DNA of 64,000 nt from Typhlomys cinereus. Taxonomy: Eukaryota > Chordata > Mammalia > Rodentia > Platacanthomyidae. The stretch is from NCBI GenBank assembly GCA_023101885.1, contig JALPQD010000225.1, positions 2,728,001 to 2,792,000 on the forward strand, given 5' to 3'. Below are positions 1 to 9,450 of the stretch, piece by piece. Within the stretch, counting starts at the first letter, position 1, and every line of letters starts with the position of its first letter. The notes beneath the pieces were generated by a model. That model made no database searches and was not told the DNA's origin. It worked only from the letters and a program-made list of their open reading frames with translations. The position numbers were made by a program, and so were the translations under genes.

Positions 1-46
1 GTCAAAAACACATAGAAATTGAAAAGTCTTAAGTGACAAAACAACA

Positions 47-1285
47 ATGCCCAGGTCAATGTGCAGATCCATGCAAAACAAAACCCAAGAAAACAAATCT
101 CTCATGGAAAGAATTAACCCCATAGTAATAGATTCCAACCAGAACATATTCACAGAAAATAGCCAAGAAAGCCAGACCCAACATAATGACTTTCAGAGTA
201 TGATCATTACCATGATCATTAGTATTAAAGAGGAAATCCGGGAGGAGTTAAATAACTGCATCAACCACTGTGAAGAGGAATACAACAGACACTTGAAGGA
301 GTTGAAAAAAACAGTTCAAGAAACAAAAATAGGCATAGAGCAGTTAAAAAAGGCTCAGGCAGAGTTTAAAATTGAACTAAAAGACAAGTTATCTTCAACC
401 CAGAACTCAACAAAGAATCTTATCAGCATAACTAACGAAGCAGAAAATAGAATTTCAGATCTTAAAGACAAAGTGGAAATATTAACCAGCTCAATGAAAA
501 TGTTGTTAAAGCCAAAAAGATATCGAGAGAAATATTCAAGAATTATGGGACACCCTGAAGAACCTAACGTGTGCATTAATGGAATACCAGAGCAAGAATA
601 CCAAAATACCACACTGGAGGAAATTTTTCAAATTATCATAAATGAAAACTTCCCTCAACTAAAGAATGAGAAGCCCATCCAAATAAAAGAAGCATTCCGC
701 ACTCCAAACAGATATGACCAAAAGAGAAACTCGCCATGGCAAATAATAGTCAAAACACTCCACATTCAAGACAAAGAAAAGGTGCTGACTGCTTCAAGGA
801 AAAAAAGTCACTTTTAAAAGTAAACCTATTAAAAAAACAAATGATTTCTCAACGTAAACAGTAAAAGCAAGAAGAGCTTGGAAAGATGTACTTCAAGAAT
901 TGAATGAGCAAAAATGTCAACCCTGGCTGATATACCCAGCAAAACTATCTGTCATGATTGAGGGGCAAAGAAAAGCTTTCCAGAACAAAGAGAACTTGAA
1001 GGCTTACATATCTACCAAACTAAGCCTTCAAAAAATGAAAGAAATACTTCCCTGGCAGGGGAGATACCATGATCATGAAGGTAATTTTCCCAGGGCGAGG
1101 CTTATCCATTGCACTCCCGATGTGCTGACCCCTGCGATTTCCCCAAATGTAGGAAACTCGACTGCATAATTTGCGGTAGAGGGGGACTGTGTTCACACTC
1201 TCCCCAGGGAAAAAAATGAAAGAAATGATACTCAAGCTTGAAGAAAAAAAACAAGCATATTCAGGAGGATAGAAGGGAAGTATAA
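47..1285 (+). pseudogene. L1-A ORF1 (RNA-binding chaperone), broken
   Basis: L1 ORF1p is a trimeric coiled-coil RNA-binding protein that coats L1 RNA in cytoplasmic particles. The first 256 residues (47-817) are open and begin MPRSMCRSM, which matches ORF1 starts in the other copies. A heptad-rich coiled coil covers roughly residues 60-165, and the start of the RRM-like domain (INGIPEQE) follows. A frameshift near 810 then breaks the frame. The C-terminal domain resumes around 860-1030 (LNEQKCQ, IYPAKLSVMIEG) and is then interrupted by the U1 insertion. L1 family membership is certain. This copy cannot make a full protein. Confidence 0.88.
1044..1207 (+). pseudogene. RNU1 pseudogene: U1 snRNA retrocopy inside L1-A ORF1
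   Basis: The 164 bases match U1 snRNA end to end, from the ATACTT 5' end to the CCCC-rich 3' stem-loop; 164 nt is the normal length of vertebrate U1. Recognisable pieces include GGCAGGGGAGATACCATGAT, the CCCAGGGCGAGGCTTATCC stretch and the Sm-site region AATTTGCGG (normally AATTTGTGG). About a dozen substitutions are visible, several at CpG positions. The 5' splice-site pairing region reads ACTTCCCTG instead of ACTTACCTG. A 14-bp direct repeat, AAAAAATGAAAGAA, flanks it at 1030-1043 and 1211-1224. This is the mark of L1-mediated integration at a T-rich bottom-strand nick. No PSE promoter is possible in this L1 context, so it is a dead retropseudogene. Confidence 0.95.
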
Positions 1286-1342
1286 TACCACAAAAACCTA
1301 AAAGCCAAATAATACACTTACAAAAGCCACTAAACATAAAAA

Positions 1343-2570
1343 ATGCCTGGAATTAAAAATAATTCCTCCATTATACATTAAATGTCAATGGAATAACTCA
1401 CCAATCAAGAGACACAAATTACAAACTTGGATTAAAAATCACAATCCATTAATCTGCTGCCTGCAGAAAACCCATCTCACCACAAAAGATAGGCACATCC
1501 AAAACTAAAAGGCTGGTAAAAAAATTCTGCAAGCTAATGGAACCAGGAAACAGGCAGGGATAGCCATGGTATCAGACAAAGTGGACTTCAAACCAAAAAA
1601 ATCATAAGAGACACAGATGGATACTACATTTTAGTCACAGGTACAATTCACCAGGAAGACTTCACAATACTGAACATTTATGCAACCAATATGGGCCTCT
1701 CCACATTCATTAAGCAAACCCTCCAATGTCTAAAGCGAGAAATCAAAATCAAAATGATAATTCTCAGGGATTTCAATACCACCCTCCCAACATGGGCTAG
1801 ATCAACAGGTCAAAAACTTAACAGAGACACACTGGAACTTAATCAAACCCTTACTGAAATGGATCTTACAGATCTCTATCAAACTTTTCATTCACTCACC
1901 AAAGAATACACATTTTTCTCAGCAGCACATGGAACTTTCTCCAAAATAGATCATATATTGGGCCACAAAACGAATCTCCATGTATATAGGAAAGTTGAAA
2001 TTCTAGCCTGTACCTATCAGACCACCATGGTCTAAAGCTTGACATCCACAACACAACAAGCAACAGAAAATACACTTAACACTAGGATGCTGAATGAGAA
2101 TTGGATTCAGGAAGAAATTAAAAGTAAATTCAAGATTTCCTGGAAGTAAATGATAGTGAAAATACAACTTACCAAAATCTTTGGGACACAATGAAAGCTG
2201 TCCTAAGAGGTCAGTTCATAGCTCTTAAAGCCTACATCAAAAAAATGAAAATATCACAAATAAATAACTGAATAAAGCTTTAGAAACGCCAGAGCAATCC
2301 AATCCCAAAAGCAGCAGAACAGAGGAGATCAGCAAAATAAGGGGAGAAATATCCAAAATTGAGATTAGGAAAATGATACAGAGAATCAACCAGTCAGAAA
2401 GCTGGTTCTTTGAAAAAATCTATAAGATTGATACACTCTTAGCTAAATTAACCAAAAGCAAGAGAGAGAAAACCCAAATTAACAAAATTAGAAATGAACA
2501 TGGAGTAATCACTACTGATACCCAAGAAATCCAGAGAATTATAACATCATATTTCAAAAACTTATACTCC
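1343..2570 (+). pseudogene. L1-A ORF2 5' part (endonuclease), broken
   Basis: L1 ORF2p is an endonuclease/reverse transcriptase that nicks and primes at target DNA. Here only the APE-type endonuclease domain and linker survive. The start reads MPGIKNNSSI. Remnants of the catalytic blocks are visible, such as a DFNT motif in the open segment 1691-2035, but the QETHL glutamate block is altered (cagaaaacccatctc reads QKTHL). Stops and frameshifts break it repeatedly (for example near 1600 and 2030). A later piece (2373-2570) reads RINQSESWFFEKI up to FKNLYS, the linker before RT. It ends at the junction with L1-B. Confidence 0.85.
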
Positions 2571-2574
2571 TTTA

Positions 2575-2946
2575 TCACCCCACCCTGCTCCGCCGGTCGG
2601 ACGCGCATGCGAGATCCAGCCGGGCCTCACCGCGCGCTCTAGGACCCCCAGGTCAGCCCACAGGGACCCGGCTCCGACTCCCACCATCCAGCCGGAGCCG
2701 CGCGGGGGCCGAGGGACGAGGAGGACCTCCCCCTGCGCCGGGGCCCCGCCCCAGCTGCCCTCGGGTTAAATAGCTCCACGCCGACGCGCCCATCGTCCCT
2801 TTTCACCCCACCCCGCTCCGCCGGTCGTGCGCGGTCCACCCGGGCCTCACCCCTCGCCCTAGGTAAGTCCCCGTTCGGGCCCCGCCCATCAGTACCCCAG
2901 GCCAAATAATTCAGTTTAGTGAAATTGAGAGATCTTAAGAGTTAAA
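2575..2946 (+). promoter_or_regulatory. L1-B 5'UTR: CpG-rich tandem promoter monomers, short tether
   Basis: A unit beginning TCACCCCACC(C/T)(C/T)GCTCC starts at 2575 and again at 2803, a period of about 228 bp, so roughly 1.4 monomers are present. The sequence is strongly GC- and CpG-rich. It contains a TTAAATAG box (about 2765) and a splice-donor-like AGGTAAGT (about 2861). After the second partial monomer only about 55 bases of tether precede ORF1, against about 450 bases or more in L1-D, L1-E and L1-F. Monomeric L1 promoters are known in rodents. Promoter activity is inferred from position, not shown. Confidence 0.8.
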
Positions 2947-2952
2947 ATGACA

Positions 2953-4012
2953 ATGCCAAAGTCAAAGTGCAAATCCATGAGAAGCAACACTCAAACAAAT
3001 TTCCCACTGAAGAAATTAATCCCATAATGTTAGACTCCAACAAGAACAAACCCGCGGAAAAAGGCCAAGAAAGCCTGACCCAGGATAACGACTTTCAAAA
3101 TATGATCATTACCATGTTCAATACTATGAAAGAGGAAATCCGGGAGGAATTACATAATCGAATCAATCGCTTTGAAGAGGAACACAACAGACATCTGGAG
3201 GAGTTGAGAAAAACAGTGCAAGAAACAAAAAGTGGCATAGAGCAGTTAAAACAAACTCAAGCAGAGTTTAAAACTGAGCTAAAAGACAAGTTATCTTCAA
3301 CCCAGAACGCCACAGAGAGTCTTATCAACAGAACTAATGAAGCAGAAAACAGAATTTCAGACCTTGAAGATAAAGAGGGAGTACTAACCAGCTCAATGGA
3401 AGAGGTTGTTAAAGCCAAAAAGATACTTGAGAGAAATATCCAAGAGATATGGGACACCCTGAAGAAGCCTAACATGCGTATTCATGGAATACCGGAGCAA
3501 GAATCTCAAAATACCACCCCTGAGGAAATTTTCAAACGATCATCAAGGAAAACTTTCTTCATCTAAAAAAAGAGAGGCCCATTCATATACAAGAGGCATT
3601 CCGCACCCCAAACAGATACGACCAAAATAGAAGCACACCGTGGCAAATAATAGTTAAAACACTCCACATTCAAGATAAAGAACTGGTGCTGAGAGCTTCA
3701 AGGGAGAAAAAACAAGTCACTTTTAAAGGCAAACCTATTAAAATAACAAATGACTTCTCAGTCGAAACAGTAAAAGCAAGAAGAGCTTGGAGAGACATAC
3801 TTCAAGTATTGAATGAGCAAAAGTGTCAACCCAGGATGATTTACCCTGCAAAACTATCAGTCATGATCGAGGGAGAAAGAAAAATCTTCCAGCACAAAGA
3901 CAACTTTAAGGGATACATGGCCACCAAACCAGGCCTTCAAAAACTGCTAGAAATGATACTCAAGCGTGAAGAAAAAAACAGGCATATCCAGGAGAACAGA
4001 AGGCAAATATAA
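2953..4012 (+). pseudogene. L1-B ORF1, frameshifted
   Basis: By comparison with the other copies the start is the ATG at 2953 (MPKSKCKSMRS). A frameshift about 35 bases later moves the frame, so the long open stretch runs from 2967 to 3566. That stretch holds the coiled coil (HNRHLEELRKTVQETK to SSMEEVVKAKKILE) and the start of the RRM-like domain (IHGIPEQESQNTTPEEIF). A second frameshift near 3560 precedes the C-terminal domain, which is open from 3686 to 4012 (ARRAWRDILQVLNEQK, YPAKLSVMIEGE). Total length matches an ORF1p of about 350 residues. Confidence 0.9.
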
Positions 4013-4062
4013 CACCATTAAAAGCGAAGCAATATACTTATAAAAGCTACTAAACGTAATAA

Positions 4063-7000
4063 ATGTCTGGAATTAACAATAGTTTCTCCATTATAACACT
4101 AAATGTTAATGGACTTAATTCACCGATCAAGAGACACAGATTACAAACTTGGATTAAAAATCACAATCCATCAATCTGTTGCCTGCAGGAAACCCATCTC
4201 ACCGCAAAAGATCTAAAAATAAAAGGCTGGTCAACAATTCTACAAGCAAATGGAAACAGAAAATAGGCAGGGGTAGCCATTATGCTATCAGACAAAGTGG
4301 ACTTCAAACCAAAGAAAATTATAAGAGACACAGATGGATACTACATTTTAGTCACAGGTACAATTCACCAGGAAGACTTCACAAAACTGAACATATATGC
4401 GCCCAATACGGGCCCCTCCACATTCATTAAGAAAACCCTACAGCGTCTAAAGCAAGAAATCAACCCCCAAACGATAATTCTTGGGGACTTCAACACCGCC
4501 CTCTCAACATGGGATAGATCAACAGCTCAAAAGCTTAACAGAGACACTTTGGAACTTAATCAAACCCTTGAAGAAATGGACCTTACAGATCTCTATCGAA
4601 CTTTTCACCCACGTACCAAAGAATACACATTTTTCTCAGCAGCACACGGAACTTTCTCCAAAATAGATAACATTTTGGGCCACAAAACGAATCTACACAT
4701 ATACAAAAAAGTTGAAATTCTAACCTGTGCCCTATCAGACCACCACGGCCTAAACTGGACATCCACAACACAACAAACAAGAGAAAATACACTAACTCCT
4801 GGAAACGTAACAATATGATGCTGAATGAGAACTGGATTCAGGAAGAAATTAAAAAGGAAATTCAAGATTTCCTGAAAGTGAACAATACTGAAAATACAAC
4901 TTACCAAAATCTCTGGGACACAATGAAAGCTATCCTAAGAGGTAAGTTCATAGCTCTTAATGCCTACATCAAAAAAATGGAAACATCAGAAATAAACAAC
5001 TTAACAATGCAGCTTAAAGCTTTAGAGAAACTAGGGCAATCTGATCCCAAAAGTAGTAGAAGAGAGGAGATTAGCAAAATAAGGGGAGAAATACCTGAAA
5101 TCGAGACTAAGAAAACGATAGAAAAAATCAACCATTCAAAAAGCTGGTTCATTGAAAAAATCAATAAGATTGATACACCTCTAGCTAAATTAACCAAAAG
5201 CAGGAGAGAGAAAACAAAAATTAACAAAATTAGAAATGAACATGGAGTTATCACTACTGATACCCAAGAAATCCAGAGAATTATAACATCATATTTCAAA
5301 AACTTATACTCTATGAAATTTGACAACACAAGAGATGGATGAATTTCTAAATAAACACAATTTACCTAAATTGAATCAGGAAGTTGTGAATCATTTAAAT
5401 AGTCCTATAACATATAAGGAAATTGAGGAAGTAATCTTGAATCTTCCCACCAAAAAATGTCCTGGACCAGATGGATTCAGCACAGAGTTCTACCAGACAT
5501 TTAAGGAGTTAATAATACCAACACTGCTTAAACTGTTCCATCAAATAGAAAAGGAAGGAGCACTACCAAATTCCTTCTATGCAGCCAATATCGTTTTAAT
5601 CCCAAAACCTAATAAAGACTCACTTAAAAAAGAAAACTATAGGCCGATCTCTCTGATGAACACAGACGCAAAGATTCTCAACAAAGTTTTAGCAAATCGG
5701 ATTCAAGAACATGTTAAAAAGATTATTCACGGGGACCAAGTAGGCTTCATCCCCGGCACACAAGGTTGGTTCAACATACGCAAATCAATAAATGTAATTC
5801 ATCATGTAAACCAGTCCAAAGTCCAAGACCACATGATACTCTCGATAGATGCAGAAAAAGCCTTTGACAAGATCCAACAGCCTTTTATGATCAAAACGCT
5901 AGAGACAGTAGGAATGGAAGGAACCTTTATCAATGTAATAAAAGCTGTATACAACAAGCCCACAGCAAGGATTATGCTCAATGGGGAACAATTGGAAGCA
6001 TTCCCACTTTGATCAGGAACTGTACAAGGCTGTCCACTCTCACCACTTCTATTCAATATTGTACTTGAAGTCTTAGCTGAAGCCATAAGACAGGAAAGGG
6101 ACATAAGAGGGATTCAAATAGGCAAGGAAGAAGTCAAACTATCCCTATTTTCAGATGACATGATTTTATACCCGAGGGATCCCAAAAACTCCACCAGGAA
6201 GCTCGTGGAACTAATTGAGAAGTTCAGCAGGGTGGCAGGATACAAAATAAATGTGCAAAAATCAGAGGCCTTCCTATATGCCCAGGATGAAAGAAGTGAA
6301 AAAGCCTTGAGAGAAAAAATCCCATTTACTATAGCCCCTAAGAAAATGAAGTACCTTGGTATAAAACTAACCAAGGAGGTAAAAGACCTTTACAATGAAA
6401 ACTTTAAAACCCTCAGGAAAGAAATTGCAGAAGACACCAGAAGGTGAAAAGACCTCCCATGCTCCTGGATTGGCAGAATCAACATCGTAAAAATGACCAT
6501 CCTACCAAAGGCAATATACAAATTCAATGCTATAGCAATAAAAATCCCAAAGCAATTCTTTAAAGAATTTGACCAAACAATCTCAAAATTCATATGGAGG
6601 CACAAAAGACCCAGGATAGCAAAGACAATCCTGAGTAACAAAAACACTGCTGGAGGTATCACCATATCGAACCTTAGTCCATATTACAAATCCATAGTTA
6701 TAAAGACAGCCTGGTACTGGCTCCAAAATAGACACACAGATCAATGGATAAGGATTGAAGACCCAGATATAAGCCCACAAAATTACAGCCATTTGGAATC
6801 CAATGGAAAAAGAACAGTGTCTTCAACAAATGGTGCTGGCAAAACTGGATCTCCACATGCAGAAGATTAAAGCTGGACCCGTACTTGTCACTATGTACAA
6901 GACTTAATTCCAAATGGATCAAGGACCTTGATTTAAGGCCAGAATATAAAAACCATAGTTGAAAGGATAGGGAACTCCCTCGAGCTGATTGGGCTAGGCC

Positions 7001-7851
7001 AACATTTCCTAAACAGACATCCAATGGCACAGTCACTGCTACCAACTCTCAACAGTTGGGATCTTGTGAAATTAAAGAGCTTCTGTTCAGATAAAGAGAT
7101 TGTCACACGAGCTCAAAGGCAACCCACAGAATGGGAGAAAATCTTCACTAACCACATATCTGATAGAGCTCTCCTATCCAGAGTGCACAAAGAACTTAGA
7201 AAATTAAACACGAAGGAAACCAATGGCCCAATTAAAAAATGGACCCTGGAACTTAAAAGAAATTTTACCAGGGATGACATTAAAATGTCTAACAAATATC
7301 TTAAAAAATGCTCCACTTCCTTCGCCATCAGGGAAATGCAAATCAAAACTTCCCTGAGATATCATCTCACCCCGGTCAGGATGGCAAATATCCACAATAC
7401 AAACAACAACAAATGCTGGAGAGGATGTGGAGAGAGGGGAACTCTCCTACATTGCTGGTGGGAGTGCAGGCTCACACAGCCACTCTGGCGAGCCGTCTGG
7501 AGATTCTTAAAGAAATTAAAGATTGAAATGCCATATGACCCTGCGATTCCACTTTTGGGTATAACCCCCCATACAGCAGAGGTTCACCTCGATAGCACAA
7601 GCACGACCATGTTCATAGCAGCACTGTTTACAATAGCAAAGTCTTGGAATCAACCCAAATGTCCAACAGTTGACGAGTGGATAAGGAAACTGTGGTACAT
7701 CTATACAATGGAGTACTACTCAGCCATCAAAAATGATGAATTACTGGAATTTGCCGGGAAATGGATGTCATTAGAAACAATTATATTAAGTGAAGTATCC
7801 CAGACCCAGAAAACTAAGCGCCGTATGTACTCCCTAATAGGTGGCTCCTAG
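4063..7851 (+). pseudogene. L1-B ORF2 (endonuclease-reverse transcriptase), frameshifted
   Basis: All ORF2p domains can be followed in order, but in several frames. Endonuclease: NVNGLNSPIKR, CCLQETHL, LNIYAPN, GDFNTALSTWD, SDHHG (4063-4790, broken at 4264 and 4740). Linker (4815-5342). [37 protein letters not shown] (5320-6012). The polymerase box reads FSDD at 6148-6159 where L1s usually have FADD. Zinc-knuckle-like C-terminus: [18 protein letters not shown] (7024-7851), then stop TAG. At least six frameshifts or stops interrupt it. The start at 4063 (MSGINNSFSIITLNVNG) matches the ORF2 start in other copies. Confidence 0.92.
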
Positions 7852-8880
7852 GACCAAACCCACCCAGCCCATCTTGAGACACTCATAGGTAAATCTATGT
7901 ATTACCTACATTAATTGCAAGGATTATGAACAGGAGGGATGGGGTTGGAGGGCCACACCAGAAACAAGGAGAGAAGTGACCATGTTACAGTAGAGAAAAT
8001 AGGCCTCCATCAAGGACTGCAAGAAAGTAATGTGACACCTAGTTAAGTTCACAGACATTTGTTCCTGATCATTTACAACTAAGGGGGTATGAACTCACCA
8101 GAAGGGGAGGGCATATAGTCTGGCAGAGTAAAATGTAACCATTTTTTAAATGGGTGATTGACCCCTCATTGCCAAATGCCATATGACCCTGCGATTCCAC
8201 TTTTGCGTTTAAGTATTACATCTACCCTTGAATGTGCTCTTATAATAAGACTCCAGTTTAACAGCTTTCTGTCTCTGGCCAGGGGTTGACATACAGTGCC
8301 CATCACGAGGGAGTGAAGGGCATTGCAGGAGCAACAAAACTGCAAAAGAAAATCAACAAACCACTATCCAGAACTTCAGAGACTCTATATCAACCACCTA
8401 GAACTAGGCCAGACTAATCTCTCCCCATCCTGAAGCTCAGGGACATTTGCGGAAGAGGGGGCTGTAAGAGTGTAAGAGCAAAAGGATGGGAGGAGTAATG
8501 ATTTGCAAGATACTCCACACAAGTTAGGGCCAAAGCAATCATAATTGGACAGTGCATGCCCGTCGCAATGTCCAACACACTATTGCTAAAGGCACCAAGA
8601 TCCTTGGAGGCAAGGGATTGACAGCCACAGTAGTGTTCCTATGCTTAAGGGGAACACAGGAAAGGGTTCAGGGAAAGGCCACTGGGTCCTTGTACGTCAT
8701 CGGAGAGGAGGGCCCAGAGGAGAGTCAGGCACAAGAAAGGACTCTGGGAATTGGGGCGGGAGGCACGGAGGGACGGGGCGGGAGGGGTGAGGGGGGGTGA
8801 GGGGGAGGGAGAGAGGGAACTGGTGTACCTATTAAGTTTGTATGAGCTGAAATAATAATTAAAAATGTATTAAAAAAAAT
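7852..8880 (+). other. L1-B 3'UTR with ORF2-derived patch and G-rich tract
   Basis: The 3'UTR shares blocks with all young L1 tails here, such as CCACACCAGAAACAAGGAGA, ATCTCTCCCCATCCTGAAGC and the terminal TATTAAGTTTGTATGAGC before the A-rich tail. A G-rich polypurine tract lies at about 8755-8822. At 8174-8205 there is a 32-base stretch identical to ORF2 bases 7526-7557, which the other copies lack at this place. Confidence 0.88.
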
Positions 8881-9450
8881 CACAACCAGCCAAAGTACAG
8901 AAAATAAGTAACTGCAGACTGCTTGGCTCTAAACAGGACATCTAAGCCATCTCTGACCTCCACCCCAACCCCAAGGCTCAAGGAACATCAAATAAGACGG
9001 GGCAGTTAAGATTGTGAGGTTTTGAAAAAGAATGGAGTGAGGCCAGACATTATCTTTTGGATAAGACAGGGCTGTTGGATCCATGAATTCACTGCAGCTA
9101 TGTGTACTTCTACAAGACCTACACAGAATTCGACCTATCAATATTTTATCATAGAAGGGAGATCTCAAGAGTCCTCACAACTCCCTGAGAGACCACTGTG
9201 GGATAATACTTTTGGGGGGAAGGAAAGTTGTTTTTTCCAATGATGATTCATGCTCTCATGTCATATACTCGGGCACATGGCATCAAAGGCAAACCAGATG
9301 AAACTCAATAGGCCATACATGCAAACAGACATGAAACTAGAAAGAAAACTGATAGGAATGAAGGATTATAATGGGAAATGAGGGGGATGGGATCAGGGAT
9401 TAAGTTGTAAAAATATCATGAAATTCTTAAAGAATAAAAAAACTTACAAA
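8881..9450 (+). mobile_element. Older L1 3'UTR fragment
   Basis: The stretch resembles a different, older L1 tail. It contains GGATCCATGAATTCACTGCA, a purine-rich middle and GGGATAATACTTTTGGGG, and ends in AAAGAATAAAAAAACTTAC. It shares the 'ccat/ag-GAATTCACTGCA' block with the old L1 tail at 40540-41165. It may be the remaining tail of L1-A or an independent truncated copy. The sequence does not decide this. Confidence 0.55.

Larger units (their letters stand above)
1..2570 (+). mobile_element. L1-A: 3'-truncated LINE-1
   Basis: The window opens inside the last bases of an L1 5'UTR. These are followed by ORF1 (from the ATG at 47), a short spacer, and ORF2 (from the ATG at 1343) up to the region before the reverse transcriptase domain. 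The element stops at about 2570, where CpG-rich promoter monomers of the next L1 begin. The RT core, C-terminal domain and matching 3'UTR are absent. A U1 snRNA retrocopy interrupts ORF1 at 1044. The true 5' end lies outside the window. Identity is from similarity to the other L1 copies here (same ORF1 and endonuclease motifs). Confidence 0.9.
2571..8880 (+). mobile_element. L1-B: full-length-layout LINE-1 (about 6.3 kb)
   Basis: This is the only copy in the window with all parts in order: promoter monomers (2575-2905), a short tether, ORF1 (2953-4012), ORF2 (4063-7851), a 3'UTR with a G-rich polypurine tract, and an A-rich tail ending at about 8880. ORFs are frameshifted, so it is inactive, but the 5'UTR remains very CpG-rich. 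No convincing TSD was found. The 5' side is L1-A ORF2, and the 3' side is an older L1 3'UTR rather than the rest of L1-A, so the upstream junction may be a recombination or template-switch point. Confidence 0.92.

Noticed and set aside
1044..1207. Possibility that the U1 copy is a functional snRNA gene
   Set aside because: Splice-site pairing base and Sm site are altered, there is no upstream PSE (L1 coding sequence instead), and TSDs mark it as a retrocopy.
2639..2905. Minus-strand ORF of 88 codons
   Set aside because: It is a composition artefact of the CpG-rich L1-B promoter monomers.
4063..7851. Possibility that L1-B ORF2 encodes an intact, active protein
   Set aside because: At least six frameshifts or stops separate the domains, and the active-site box is changed.
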